Shown: positions 11,790-24,450, counted from the first letter of the stretch. The stretch is DNA of 64,000 bases from Mytilus galloprovincialis (GCF_965363235.1 NC_134849.1:55064122-55128121); one strand, 5' to 3'. Numbers and translations are program-made. The notes: a model not told the origin generated them from the letters alone.

Positions 11790-12419
11790 GGGCATACGAT
11801 ACAGTTTTGATCCCGTATTTACATTTTGAAAAAAATGTCCATATAGACTATTTGTTACCTGATTAAATTAAATATGTAATAAAAAATATACCTTCATGTG
11901 CTGATTTTTTAATAAAATGAGGCCGAAATTTGGTATATTTGCTCAAAATTCGGATTTATGGCCATATTTTCTTTTTCGAAAGAAAGACATAACTTTCTTG
12001 TTTTAAAAGATAAACACAAATTGTTTTTTGTTAAATAATTTGCAATTTCTGTAATTTATAAGTATCCTAAAAATGTATACATTTTATATTCAGAAATATC
12101 TCATATTCATCACATGTTCATGAATGTAGAAAAAAAAACATCATTTTTTTTTCTGTATATTTATCAAATTTAAAAAAATTGCACTATTTACGTTTTCATG
12201 AGAATTGGCACACATAATCTTCTCGCGTAATCAAACCAAAAGGCTTTTAAAAAAAAAGAGGGGTCCATGAACTCGTTTTCAAGTTTTAAAAAATAAGTTT
12301 AAATGTTAAAAATCAGTCGAAAACTGAATCTTTTCCCGGTAAGTCATAGTTTGACGTCGCGAAAATAACAATTTACGTTAGCAACGTCATTACCTCCCCT
12401 GTAACTGTATCATATGCCC
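11790..12419. mobile_element. TTAA-flanked inverted-repeat element
   Basis: Bounded by TTAA at 11786-11789 and 12420-12423. Ends are inverted: GGGCATACGATACAGTT on the left, AACTGTATCATATGCCC on the right (one mismatch). The 630 bases between have no ORF. TTAA target duplication points to a piggyBac-mobilised MITE; the family is inferred from the target site only. Confidence 0.65.
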
Positions 12420-12819
12420 TTAAAAAATCAAAATGTATTATCATATCGATAACATTTTCATTTCCGTGACAATAGTTATTACACAAAATGTGTTATTCAG
12501 TTATAAAGCAGTTATTGAACAATTACGTATTTTACTTTTCCCTTGACAAAAATGCTTGGTGAACCTTTTGTATCGTCCCAGTGCAGTGACTCTTTCTTTC
12601 ACCAAGAGGATCTTGAATCGATAATGTTAAAAAGAGCCCAAGCTTTTATGTAAATAACGCGCATCATTCGACATAATAATGAACATGATGATGCTTCTAC
12701 CGTTGAACACCTAGCTATTTGAAATGGTATAACAGACGAACTACAAATGTAGTCCATTTGTACATAATTATTTGTAGTCATGCTTTGTAGCTACCAACAA
12801 TTGTATACTGAACAATGAT

Positions 12820-13640
12820 CAGCTTTAATACGCCCGTCGGGGTGTATTACGGTGAACAAATGTCCGCCATCCGTCTGTCTATCTGTCCGTCTGTCTGTCC
12901 GTCCGTCTGTCTGTCCGGCGTCCAAATGTCGCACCTTAACTTGTGAACCGCCTATCCAAATTTCATGAAACTTAACATATTTGTTTCTTATGATGATCAA
13001 ACAATCTGAATACTTTTTGGTGATAATGGGTTTAAAGTTTTTGAGAAACGGGACTTTATAACTAAAACAGGGGTGTGTATTTTCACATGTCGCGCTGTAT
13101 CTCAAAAATAATTTCTGATTTTTTATTTAAACTTCACACACTTTATAATCATACTAATCCAAAGATCTGTATACTTTTTGGTGCTGATTCATTTTTTTTG
13201 TAAAAAGGGGGAGGCTTTTCACATGTCGCGCCATATCTCAAAAACTTTCTATGATTATTGCTTAAAACTTTACACACTCTTAGTTATATTGATCTAAAGA
13301 TCTGGATACTTTTTGGTGATGAATCAAAATTTTATTTTGGAGTTATAGCGTTCTTGTAAAAAAGAGGGGGGGTTTCACATTTTGCATCGTATCTAAAAAA
13401 AAACATTAAAGACTATTGCTTAAAACTTTACACATTTCTCAGTTATAGAAATCTAAAGATCTGTAAATTTTTTGATGATGATTCAAATTTTTATTTTAGA
13501 GTTATTGAGTTTTTGTAAAAAAAAAAAGTAATTTTAAAGTGTCGCGCCGTATCTCAGAAACTATTAATGATTATTGCATAAAACTTCTCACACAACACGA
13601 AGGGTGTATCATGCGCTCATGGCGCAGCTTTTTATCATTA
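12820..13640. repeat. Element with GTCTGTCC microsatellite and ~140-base tandem units
   Basis: Begins with AATACGCCCGTCGGGGTGTA and a GTCC/GTCT run (12870-12920). It then holds about four diverged units sharing 'CACATGTCGCGCCATATCTC' and 'AAAGATCTGTATACTTTTTGG'. It ends at GGTGTATCATGCGCTCATGG. Resembles abundant non-coding bivalve repeats. Confidence 0.55.
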
Positions 13641-13796
13641 TATCTGTGTGGTTCTTCCCCTTTAAGGTATTTAGTAGGTGTGCTCTGTTCTTGTTCGAAG
13701 TTTTCGACACACTAATTTCAACAGTTGAACATTTTTTTTATTGATATCATATGTAATACATTTTCTTGTCAAAGAAGAGGGTAAAAAAAGAGGGAC

Positions 13797-15840
13797 GAAA
13801 GATACCAAAGGGACAGTCAAACTCATAAATCTAAAACAAACTGACAACGCCATGGCTAAAAATGAAAAAGACAAACAGAAAAACAATAGTACACATGACA
13901 CAACATAGAAAACTAAAGAATAAACAACACGAACCCCACCAAAAACCAGGGGTGATCTCAGGTGCTCCGGAAGGGTAAGCAGATCCTGCTCCACATGCGG
14001 CACCCGTCGTGTTGCTTATGTGATTACAAATCCGGTAAATAGTCTAATTCGGTAGGTCAAATTCATGAAAGGGAAGGGGATTGTAGTTACGACGTGAGGA
14101 ACATATCCGATATCATTTGTGAAATGGTTATTCCATAACGGTCAACCAACTCGTGATGGCGTCCGTAAAATTTACGAAGGGATGATTTCAACTTCACCAT
14201 TTGGAACTCTTGATTTAATAGCTTCCTTGTGAGCAGTAACCCTCTATCAAGAAAATCATGATAGGAAATGCAAGCACGGGAATATCGTATCAATTGAGAG
14301 ATATATACCCCGTATGCAGGTGCTGCTGGAATGTTGCTACTTAGAAATGGAAAGTTCACAATTGGAAAGCTGAAATCATCTCTTTTGTCGTAAAGTTTTG
14401 TCTTCAACCGACCCTCATTGTCAATTTCTAGATGTAAGTCAAGATATGAAGCTGACTTAACTGTATCTGTAGTATCCTTTATCTCCAATTCGATGGGATA
14501 GATGCGTTCCACATAGTCACCAAATTTTGAATTGTTTAGTGAAAGAACGTCATCTATATAGCGGAAAGTAGAGTTAAAGGATATTGCTAACTTCTTATCT
14601 TTCTTCCTCAGAAGTTCCTGCATGAAGTCAGCCTCATAATAATAAAGAAACAAGTCAGCAAGAAGAGGGGCACAGTTTGTTCCCATTGGTATGCCGACAG
14701 TCTGTTGAAAAACACGTCCTCCGAACGTAACAAATATGTTGTCAATCAAGAAATCAAGCATCTTGATAATATCGGTTTCAGAGAATTTTTTGTTTGAATC
14801 AGAGTGATTCTTTACAAAGTAGGATTTATCCCTCCCTAAGACAAGATACTTGTATCTGCGTTGGCCATTCTTTTTTATGAAGCAAAGTAATACCAACTCT
14901 TTTAATTTGTCTTTAAGTTTGGAATGTGGAATACTTGTGTAAAGAGTAGAGAAGTCAAATGTTTTAATACTGTTACAAGATGAAAGAGAGTTAGATTGTA
15001 TGTACTCTAAAAGATCTTTGGAATTTTTAAGTATCCACATCTGATTCACGCCACCTCTAGAATAGGCAGTTTCACAATAACTTTGAAGCCCGTCTTTGAT
15101 TGCTGATAAAATGGATGTTAATAATTTAGAAAGAGGTTTTGTGGAGCACTTGGAAGACCCAGCAATATACCGTTGTTTGTAAGGACACTTATGTAGTTTA
15201 GGTATCCAATACAGTGATGGAAGATCCAGTTCTTCATCTTTGGTTGAAATACCAAAGGAACAAAGAACAGACCTATGATTATCCAGGATTTCCTCTTTGG
15301 TAAGTGTCGTGAGGGTATATGTTGAGTTTCCAAGTGAATTGTCTATACCTAATTCGTTTATCAAGCAATTAATGTAATGACTTTTACAAACAAAAACGAT
15401 GTTATTTGGGGCTTTGTCTGCGGGGACAACAACATATTTATCATGGAGGTCGGATAGGTGTTTAGCAACATTTGGGTCTTTAAAAATTGACGTAGCATGG
15501 GCATTGATGGACCCATTCAGTTTCTTAATTCTGATTTGTATTAAGGACCTCACTGCCTTTATCCATTCGGATAGAGTGTCTACGTCTTCCTTCTCGCGCT
15601 TAGCCCATTGCCTGGCATAATCCTCGACTGAATCCATCAAAATTTTAAAGTTGTATTTCCAATTGATGGATTTAGGCTCACGATATTTCGGACCTTTCGA
15701 TAACACGTTTCGTAGAGAAGTGTTATTAACAATGTTAAGGTCACCGGTAATAACGTGGCCAGCGGGAAAAGATACCAGAGGAACAGTCAAAACTCATCAA
15801 TCGAAAATAAACTGGCAACGCCATTGCTAAAAATGAAATA
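13797..15840 (-). mobile_element. Penelope-like retroelement, 5'-truncated
   Basis: The minus strand carries an RT gene (14087-15790) and a 3' untranslated part (to about 13797) that is common in this window (copies at 15842-16580, 25036-25470 and about 34890-35200). An 83-base 3'-end segment occurs twice in tandem (15758-15840 and 15842-15925) at the upstream junction. This makes a head-to-tail arrangement typical of Penelope-like elements. Confidence 0.65.
14087..15790 (-). CDS. Penelope-like reverse transcriptase
   Basis: 567 residues, no stops. Reverse-transcriptase motifs are clear: [25 protein letters not shown] (motif A, catalytic Asp), [17 protein letters not shown] (motif B), [10 protein letters not shown] (motif C, catalytic DD) and YLDLHLEID. 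The YTSIP and GIPMGTN style matches Penelope-like elements. No C-terminal GIY-YIG endonuclease is present; the frame stops right after the thumb region. The first ~15 residues derive from the tandem 3' segment of the neighbouring copy, so the native N terminus (near GDLNIVNN) is truncated and the ATG at 15790 is probably not original. Otherwise the RT core looks recently active. Confidence 0.75.
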   Translation of the reverse strand: MTVPLVSFPAGHVITGDLNIVNNTSLRNVLSKGPKYREPKSINWKYNFKILMDSVEDYARQWAKREKEDVDTLSEWIKAVRSLIQIRIKKLNGSINAHATSIFKDPNVAKHLSDLHDKYVVVPADKAPNNIVFVCKSHYINCLINELGIDNSLGNSTYTLTTLTKEEILDNHRSVLCSFGISTKDEELDLPSLYWIPKLHKCPYKQRYIAGSSKCSTKPLSKLLTSILSAIKDGLQSYCETAYSRGGVNQMWILKNSKDLLEYIQSNSLSSCNSIKTFDFSTLYTSIPHSKLKDKLKELVLLCFIKKNGQRRYKYLVLGRDKSYFVKNHSDSNKKFSETDIIKMLDFLIDNIFVTFGGRVFQQTVGIPMGTNCAPLLADLFLYYYEADFMQELLRKKDKKLAISFNSTFRYIDDVLSLNNSKFGDYVERIYPIELEIKDTTDTVKSASYLDLHLEIDNEGRLKTKLYDKRDDFSFPIVNFPFLSSNIPAAPAYGVYISQLIRYSRACISYHDFLDRGLLLTRKLLNQEFQMVKLKSSLRKFYGRHHELVDRYGITISQMISDMFLTS

Positions 15841-15841
15841 T

Positions 15842-16580
15842 CAGCGGGAAAAGATACCAGAGGAACAGTCAAAACTCATCAATCGAAAATAAACTGGCAA
15901 CGCCATTGCTAAAAATGAAAAAGACAAACAGACAAACAATAGTACACATGTCACAACATAGAAAACTAAAGAATACATAACACGAACACCACCAAAAACT
16001 AGGGGTGATCTCAGGTGCTCCGGAAGGGTAAGCCGATCCTGCTCCACATGTGGCATCTGTCGTGTTGCTAATGAGATAACAAATCCAGATAATAGGCTAA
16101 TTCGGTAGGGCACATTTATGAAAAGGAAGGGGATTGTAGTTACGACGTAAGGAACATATCCGATATCATTTGTGAAACGGTTATTCCATAACGGTCAACC
16201 AACTCGTGATAGCGTCTGCAAAAATTTACGAAGAGATGATTTCAACTTCACCATTTGGAACTCTTGATTTAAAAGCTTTCGTGTGAGCAACAACCCTCTA
16301 TTAAGAAAAACATGATAGAAATGTAAGCACGGGAATATCGTATCAAGTGGGAGATATATACACCGTATGCAGGTGCTGCTGGAATGTTGCTACTTAGAAA
16401 TGGAAAGTTCTCAATTGGAAAGCTGAAATCATCTCTTTTGTCGTCAAGTTTTGCTCTCAATTGATCTTTATTGTCAATTTCTAGATGTAAGTCAAGATAT
16501 GAGGCCGACTTAACTGTATCTGTTGTATTCTTTATCTGTAGTTTAATGGGATAGATGCGTTCAACATAGTCAACAAATGT
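15842..16580 (-). mobile_element. Truncated Penelope-like copy, head-to-tail with the first
   Basis: Minus-strand copy of the last part of the RT gene and the 3' region. RT is recognisable from [10 protein letters not shown] to the thumb, but with substitutions and a frameshift before its C-terminal end. It lies directly upstream (in element orientation) of the fuller copy. Confidence 0.65.
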
Positions 16581-16619
16581 AATAAACAAAACACGTACAC
16601 ATTTCACCTGACAATCTTC

Positions 16620-17350
16620 TTTTTGTCACATGTTATTACAATCTGAAGCGTGGCAGGGCTATACATGTTAGCGGGATCCCAACCATCCCCTAATTGTGTT
16701 TCAAAGATTCATAATGATATATAATCAACCATGATAAATGTTTTTGTTTTGTCATAGAGTTATGATATTTTAGTAATAATAAAATCTAAAGAAAACCGAA
16801 AAGATAACACCAGTGCATTAGAAACTACCTACTACTCAAGTCTTAGTTTTCAGTGTATTTTTTTTTAATTGTCTATAATTATTCATCTTTCTTTTAATTA
16901 CGGCTTTATGTTAGATTTTGACAACCCCAAAACCCCCCAATCCTTCCGCTCTTTTGTATCCTCTACAAATTACTCACACGTTAGCCTACCTACACTTTAT
17001 CCGAAATCAATATTCACGAATGATGAACAGTGGGTTTTTTAACCGAGAATGACATTTTCAATGTTTTGAATAAAAATCTACTAAAACAGGAAGTTGTAAT
17101 GAATGTATATGGGCATTTATCCACGGATTAGTAAATATAGATTGTGCTGTGGTTTTGTAATTTAAAAAAAAGTGGGAAGTTCTTCCGTGTGTCCTTCAGA
17201 TAGGTTTTCCTACTTTTTTCCCACTTTTACAATCGACGCTTTCTATAGATTTTTATAATAACGAGGGGCACATGTCTCCTAATTCATTACAGTTTATGAA
17301 TGTTTTATACTTTCAAATATGTTTAGCATTATAAGTTTTGTTGTGTATTA
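16620..17350. other. Gene-free spacer
   Basis: AT-rich. A small inverted repeat AAAAAAGTGGGAAG...TTCCCACTTTT sits at about 17163-17230. Nothing else seen. Confidence 0.3.
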
Positions 17351-17577
17351 GGGTCCTCGGTGGCCGAGTGGTATAAGCAGGTACTATTGTAATCATTAGC
17401 AAGTCACCACTAAGGTTGTGAGTTCAAACTTCGCTCGAGCCGGTACACTCGACTCCAATCTTAATTGACTAGGATTGTCAGTTTTTCTATCAAAAGTCGG
17501 TGGTTTTCTCCGGGCACTCTGGCTTCCTTCATCAATAACTGCTGGCCGCCACGGAACAGCGCAAAAGCGGTGCTTAA
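17351..17577 (+). mobile_element. tRNA-derived SINE
   Basis: A-box-like TGGCCGAGTGGTATAAG and B-box-like GTTGTGAGTTCAAAC give a pol III promoter head. A central block GGTGGTTTTCTCCGGGCAC follows, of a type shared by many invertebrate SINEs. It is not a tRNA gene: no cloverleaf end or acceptor pairing. Confidence 0.6.
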
Positions 17578-18156
17578 TAGTTATCAAAGGTACCAGGATT
17601 ATAATTTATTACGCCAGACGCGCGTTTCGTCTACATAAGACTCATCAGTGACGCTCATATCAAAATATTTATAAAGCCAAACAAGTACAAAGTTGAAGAG
17701 CATTGAGGACCCAAAATTCCAAAAAAGTTGTGCCAAATACGGCTAAGGTAATCTATGCCTGGGATAAGAAAATCCTTAGTTTTTCGAAAATTCAAATTAT
17801 TGTAAACAGGAAATTTATCAAAAATTACCACATTATTGATATTCATGTCAACACCGAATTGTTGACTACTGGGCTGGTGATACCCTGGGGGACGAAACAT
17901 CCACCAGCAGTGGCATCGACCCAGTGGTGTAAATAGTTATCAAAGGTACCAGGATTATAATTTATTACGCCAGACGCGCGTTTCGTCTACATAAGACTCA
18001 TCAGTGACGCTCATATCAAAATATTTATAAAGCCAAACAAGTACAAAATTGAAGAGCATTGAGGACCCAAAATTCCAAAAAAGTTGTGCCAAATACGGCT
18101 AAGGTAATCTATGCCTGGGATAAGAAAATCCTTAGTTTTTCGAAAATTCAAATTAC
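17578..18156 (-). repeat. Dispersed mussel-type repeat, partial tandem copy
   Basis: Block TTACGCCAGACGCGCGTTTC and its surroundings occur twice with a 356-base period (CAAAGG at 17585 and 17941). Related copies are at 54263-54391 (opposite orientation), 42152-42235, 27790-27905, 33895-33935 and 36130-36180. Confidence 0.65.
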
Positions 18157-18817
18157 TTAAAAGTGGCGTTAAAACACACAAAAATTGAAATTGTGTATTA
18201 CTACTCCAAGTCTAGTCCTTAAAAGAGTATTTAAAAACATTTGATGAAAAATTGAAAAAATCAGACTAAAAATAAAAAAGATTTAATGTATATGTTGACA
18301 TAAAATCCTACAAATAACTAGTTGTCCAATCGGATAATCCAAGTTTGACAATCATCGACTATCGATCAGTCAGTTGGTTATACCGCCACCGATGTACTAT
18401 TGCAATACATTAGAACAATAATAGTATCTGGGCAGCATTTAATTCATTAATTAATGTTAACATACCGAAAGGAAAATAATAGTTTTTAGTTCTAAAGGAA
18501 CGATCGTACAGTTGGCATTAAGTGACTGAAGAACTTTTGGATAGTTAAAAATTCAACAAAAGAATGAACAGTCATGCAACGTGACCTCAATTGGGCGACT
18601 ATTTCGTTTTAATTTAGTTTACAACACGTATAGTACATCCTAAACTTTGAATAGACATTATATATATTATGTCACTTTTGTTATTCATTTTCCAGATGAA
18701 TGTTTCAACTTGGTAGCTTCTTCTCGAAAAAAACAAATATTAACCAAAAAAACAAACAGTCTATAAGTATCTAGCAAAAATCACTGTGTGTTTTATTGAA
18801 CAATCACTGTTTTGCAG

Positions 18818-19199
18818 ACTCTCTAATAAGAAAACAGCCTGTCCCGAGCCGAATCGTTCGGAAAGAGAGAAAGTGACAGTGGATAGGCATGAACACAACA
18901 AAACGCCCCAGCCTGTAGTTTACCATAACATTGAAGTCAAAAACGTCAGTCAACACTATGGGAAGTTAAAATATCCTCAAACTGTTAACAATATTGGATA
19001 CGATTATGCACAGTCTAACTGTACTCCAAAATGTCAAAATGTTAACAAAGTGGCAATCAATGTCATTCAATCAAGCCTGCATTCCAATCCTTTGAATTAT
19101 AAAGCTGGTCAAAAAGGATATGAAATGGCGAAAGTACAAAGTGTAACAAGGGATTGTTCTGAAGGTGTATTGGCCAAAAATAATACTTTTGCAAAATAA
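18818..19199 (+). CDS. Isolated cytoplasmic-tail exon, similar to gene 3 tail
   Basis: Acceptor TGTTTTGCAG before 18818; phase 2 entry gives a start like other family tails (LSNKKTACP, compare LSRKKPTSHE in gene 3). It aligns along its length with the gene 3 tail, including VNNIGYDY, GYEMAKV and the terminal block. It carries YGKL then YDYA after 10 residues. The frame meets TAA at 19197-19199. No transmembrane or ectodomain exon lies nearby; the closest upstream ones are those of gene 1, about 10.7 kb away. It is either a relic or an alternative last exon of gene 1. Confidence 0.6.
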
Positions 19200-19460
19200 A
19201 TTTCAAGTAACACAGAAGAAGAATCCAATCAGTATGCCATTAATACAGACTATTATCATCTAGATAACGCGAAACAGATAAAAGACCCAGAAACAAAAGT
19301 ATACGATCAGCTACCCACGGTAGAAACCGAGGACCCTACTTACGATCACTCAAATCTTAATATTGTTTTAGACAATCAGAACTATTATGATCATTTTAAG
19401 ATTGACGGAGCACATGCATCACACAAACGTGGTAAATCAAGGTTCCTACGGTTAAACTGA
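19200..19460 (+). pseudogene. Post-stop remainder of the isolated tail exon
   Basis: The frame before TAA 19197-19199 stays open afterwards to TGA 19458-19460 and keeps family motifs: YYHL, YDQL 13 residues later, DPTYDHSNL and YYDHFK, as in gene 3. This shows a single nonsense change in an otherwise preserved tail, so loss is recent or the stop is tolerated. Confidence 0.65.
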
Positions 19461-22400
19461 AAAGGAGGTATTTTTGTTTTAACTAATTATATTGTTAGTA
19501 TCAAGAAACAAGTTTTATGATCATAAAAAAGTCACGATAACAAGGGGAACATTGCAAGTTGAAAAAAAGATAAGCCAGTATGACAAAACGACAGACAATG
19601 GAGAGACAAACACCACACTTTCAAACAATATAAAGTTACAATTAAGCAACACCATCGTAACAAACAACAGATAATAAATTGTAACCAATTCAACATTAAA
19701 TCTTGAAATATTGTTTTTTTTTTCGTATTAATATGATTTTGTAAACAGCAAATTAAAAACAAACTATTTATTATTGTTATATACATATGCATATGCATGG
19801 CTCTATAATATGTCGATACCTGTAAAATGGCATTGCACAATTTATATATGTTTCTATAACTGTTTATGAGTCTTTTTACTTAATTCATTGGATGTTGGAT
19901 CTGTACTGATTGATAGTTAATTCTTAGATATATGACTGTTTCATTATATGTTGTTGGCTTTGAACTCACCGTCAGTAACAGCGAGATTTCTCAGATCTTT
20001 ACTTAGTGTATTTTTGTTGTTGAGATATACAAATACCCATCCACGTCCACTCTGAAGTGTATTTTCAACTTACCCATCTGATCAGTTAAACCTTTTTTAA
20101 TAGTTAATTATAGTAAGTTAAAGGTTACATTTTGTACGTGCCTGTCCAAAGTCAGGAGCTTTTAATTCGATGGTTTTCATCTATTGCTGTTTGTTACATA
20201 CTTGTTTTTTTATCATTATTTTCTATTGAATTGCCGTTTTCTTGTTTGATTTTATTCACATTTGTCATTTTGTTTTCTGTTATAGATGAATATGCAATAT
20301 GAGCGTTGCTCATTGTTGAAGGTCGTATGGTGAACTGTAGTTGTTTATGTCTATGTATTTTGGTCTCGTGTGAAGAGTTGTTTCATTGACAATCAAAGTT
20401 TACCACATTTATCACATAAACTAGTATCACTGTTCGTATTGTGGACCAAACAACACAGGGATACTATTTATTGCCTGTTTACGCAAATGCGGAGGTCTAA
20501 TGCAGGATGAGACTGAAATACTTAATGTATCTTCTTGAATATGTTAAAGTCACTTTCTATATTATTTATTCGTTGCTGCCATTCCTTTAGTTCATATTCA
20601 AAAATAAATCTGTGAACTATTCGCTTCCATATAAGCTATCAAGCGTCATATAGCGTATAACAATCAAATATTAAAGATGTACCGATAAAATGATGTTACA
20701 ACATGTATCATTTAATGCTTTATCTTAAAATAAGAAATATAGGATCATCCTAAACGATTTAAGATGAAGGATTTCTAGAACAAGACAGCATGTTTTTAGT
20801 TATTATGTCACGGTAAATCAGTTATCCCTCAAAATGATCGATTTTCTAATAAAAATAGTTAGAGCTAGTTACTCGGACTTTTTTTTTAAATTGATATAAA
20901 TCTAATATAACTGTACATTGAAATCATATATGGTAATACCAAATTAAAAAAACATCCTCAAACTTTGTTGTCGAAGTATTTAATCAAATAATGATAAATT
21001 CATGTCATTATACTTTTTTATATATGAAAATATATAATGTAACGTAACAGCTAATAAGCACAAAGATATGTTACTTCTCAGAGTGGGAAGTAATCTATAT
21101 TAAACATCATTCACACTGTAAGCATACAGAGTTGAAAACCAAATATACATAGAACAATAGTAAATTGCTACAAGTTACCTGTTTAGTTCATTGCCTCACT
21201 TGTTCATACTGTTCACCTAAGAATAAGTCAAATGTCAAGCAAAAGTTTGATTTAAAAACGTGTAAAAGATCAATTTCTGGTTGTATCAGTAATACACAGA
21301 CATGAACATTACAAAATGATCTTTAGAAATGGTGTAAAGATCAAGTACAATAAACATTTTCGTATGCATATGCATAAACATTCGGAATAAAGTATTGCAT
21401 AAATTACCTTTGACAACTATTATGGCGGTTAATTGGTTAATCGGCAAATAGATAATCAAGGTAACCGGTTAGCTAAACTAATTGTAATATGCAGCACAAG
21501 TTTTAATATGCTAGTATTAAAACAGAAACATTGCGTGTACGGCTATTGAACTACACTTCCTATCGGGAATTGAAAAATAGAAAACATAGTGTGTTTGATA
21601 GCAGTTTGTTTGTATATATAGTAGTATGCGAATAGTTTACTTTACAGCATTGATGTATCTAAACAGATGGTGTGTACGTACTGTATGCATACATTTTATT
21701 TCTCTCAAACGTTTTGGGCTTAATTTGCAATTGCAGCGTTGATGTGGTTACATGTACTTCATTAAAGCATATTTTAGCTGTAACATTGATTCACGTATAG
21801 GGTCTTTGCCTCGGAAATAAACATATTCACTCTAATAGTTCTTCTCATATTTTTTTATTGTGGTATAATACTTGAACCCTAATTGATATTCATATAATAA
21901 AAACGTATTCTTTTAGTCAGTTTAATTGAGTTCTGGAGCTGGCATGTCAGTAGCTGCCAGAAGTCTTTTATTGATGTATGCAGTATTGTAATTTTGTTTA
22001 GTTTCTTTTGTTACCTATTCTAGCATCGGACTAGGACTTCTTTTTAAATTGAGTTTTACTGTGCGTATTGTTGCGAGTTTGTTTTTTCTATAGTGTTTAA
22101 AACTTTAATGGGAAGGTTGAGATCCCATAAAAACATGTTGAACTCCGCCGCATATTTTCGCTTGTCCCAAGTCAGAAGACTCTGGTCTTTGTTAGTCTTG
22201 TAAGGTTTTTACTTTTAGTTTCTTTTATATATTTCGGAGTTAGATATGACGTCCATTATCACAGAACTAGTATACATTTTTGTTAAGGGGCCAGCTGAAG
22301 CACAAGTCCGGTTACGGAATTGATCCATTTCAATTTTTATTTAATTTGGAACATTTTTTCTTTTTTTTTAACTTCATTGTTATGGCGGAGGGAGGGGGTA

Positions 22401-23856
22401 TATCATGTCTATCTTCAATTGCAAAAAAAAAACAGATTAATGTCATATGTAACATCAGTTTATATCAGTAATTGCCGTTCGTCAAATCAATGAATTATCA
22501 ATATATACTACGCTGGGATACATGTAGTTATTAAAACACAAAATACATCAAGAAACTATGATCCTTTAATCTATGTTCCCAATGCATATGCATTGACAAC
22601 ATGATCAACTATAATTGATAAAAAAAAAATGATTCGATAAAATCATGTCATTTAAATATGCCACATTTTTACTGAAATTGACGATATTCGTCATAGATTT
22701 TTTTTGTATCAAACTAAAGTTTAAAAATACAGATCTACTAATTTGAAAAAGAGACAGCCGTGTCATATTCTGACATATTTACCTCTGCAGATACTGTTTG
22801 TATTTGATTGATACGCAATCACGCGGGTTCTTTGTTTTGCAAGGATGTAGCCGACTGTTTAAACTTAGTGAACTATATTTTATCTTCATACATTTTCAGA
22901 AACTTTCAAATAGATGTCCATGTCTCACCTACATGGTTTTAGTTGAAAGCTAACGCAATGGGTTTATGTTTTTTCTTGGTAAATGTACGTCAATAATGTA
23001 TATATGTGAAATAAATGTGTTGTAAATACGCTGGTTGACAAGAACGGGTTGTTATTAGACGGCCGAGTGATCATGATGATATTTCATTTTAAATAAAGCT
23101 GGTATATTTATGAGATCCAACTTACAAATACTAGATATTTTTTTTGTTTTATTATCATGATTATATCAACAGCTTTATAAAATTTTTAAAGATTTCAAGT
23201 TAACTTATAATTTGGCTAAGTTGCTAGTTTTTTCATGTTGTAGTGTATTCAGCTTCTAGATTTCGGTCTCTGAACCTCACCCGTCTACCATACTGTTAGT
23301 CTTTGCTTGAAATGTGCATTGGAATCTTTTGTTGCAAATATTTTATAACAATTTGTTTTAATGGAGATAACAAATGACCTTTCTGTAAAGTGAAGTAGGA
23401 ATGCTAAAGGAAACGTGCAGAGACATTATATTAAAACTTGTAAAATTCAGTTGAAAACCGGGGAAAGTTTGCTGTATAACTAAGAATTTCTAAATTATAT
23501 GACACTGCATAAATTATGCCTTGGGATTCCCTAACTGTTATCTTTATTTGAATTTTATTGTTAAACAACACACTTACAATAACTATTAAATGCACTTTAC
23601 ATTTAATTTTATTGATAGTCCAATACAAATAATGATTTTGTCAAATATTTCATGCGGAAAGAAAAACTTGGTAAACACATTGAGCAGTCAACCAAGTTAC
23701 TTTTGGTTTAAAATATTTAATAATCCGTTGAACTAAATTTATATCATTAAACAAATCAAATAAAGTATTACAATTAGTTGCATAAGCATACAATGCGCAT
23801 TACATGTAACTATATCTTGTGTTTTACTATTAAGACTGTTTATTATGCGTCTCTGT

Positions 23857-23922
<66 letters not shown>

Positions 23923-24148
23923 ATGGATACATCTGTTGTAGGGTTGTCACTGACTCAGACGTACTTATGAATATAATTATTTTCTGTGACTGTATCTTAC
24001 ATTAATTTGAAGGATCCTTTACTATAGATAATTTAGCTGATCTGTAACAATAACATCTTCATGCCTTATATATCATGTACTGTAGTACGCCGCTAGATTA
24101 AAACTGACGTGGAAAGGTAACACATGCCCACCGAAAGCTCTTTTTTTG
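19461..24148. other. Spacer between isolated tail exon and gene 2
   Basis: No exon recognised. Holds dispersed repeats at about 20120-20420 and 22100-22310 (TATATTTCGGAGTTAG, again at 44345) and a TA microsatellite (23862-23919). Short frames here lack coding character. Confidence 0.4.
23862..23919. repeat. TA microsatellite
   Basis: Uninterrupted AT dinucleotides, about 29 units. Confidence 0.95.
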
Positions 24149-24311
24149 AGAGCCCAGGTGGTCGTGTGGTCTAGCGGGACGGCTGCAGTGCAGGCGATTT
24201 GGTGTCACGATATCACAGTAGCATGGGTTCGAATCCCGGCGAGGAAAGAACCAAAAATTTGCGAAAGCAAATTTACAGATCTAACATTGTTGGGTTGATG
24301 TTTAGACGAGT

Positions 24312-24345
<34 letters not shown>
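24149..24345 (+). mobile_element. tRNA-derived SINE with TA tail
   Basis: A-box GTGGTCTAGCGGGAC and B-box GGGTTCGAATCCC with the spacing of a pol III promoter. A body with ACATTGTTGGGTTGATGT follows, ending in a TA run (24313-24345). It sits about 100 bases before the gene 2 ATG. Confidence 0.7.
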
Positions 24346-24346
<1 letters not shown>

Positions 24347-24380
24347 CGTACAGTACATCACTTGTACTTTAATTTCTCAT

Positions 24381-24450
24381 AGGTAAATATTTCATGACAA
24401 ATACTACCTTGTTGCATATTAGACTTCCTTTACTGCTGTACCATGCAAAC
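24381..24450 (+). promoter_or_regulatory. Gene 2 proximal 5' leader, conserved with gene 3
   Basis: GGTAAATATTTCATGACA and the following bases to about 24414 match the block before gene 3 with few changes and at nearly the same distance from the ATG. A SINE ending in a TA run sits directly upstream (24149-24345) and may have displaced the older promoter. Confidence 0.45.

Noticed and set aside
13671-14003. Minus-strand open frame overlapping the Penelope-like 3' region (also at 15841-16113 and 24955-25239)
   Set aside because: It lies wholly in the 3' untranslated part downstream of the RT stop and recurs only because that repeat recurs.
17351-17440. Leu/Ser-like tRNA gene candidate
   Set aside because: Continues into a SINE central block, and the cloverleaf cannot be closed.
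24149-24245. tRNA gene candidate with good A and B boxes
   Set aside because: The two boxes are followed by a SINE body and TA tail, and no acceptor-stem pairing is seen; called a SINE.
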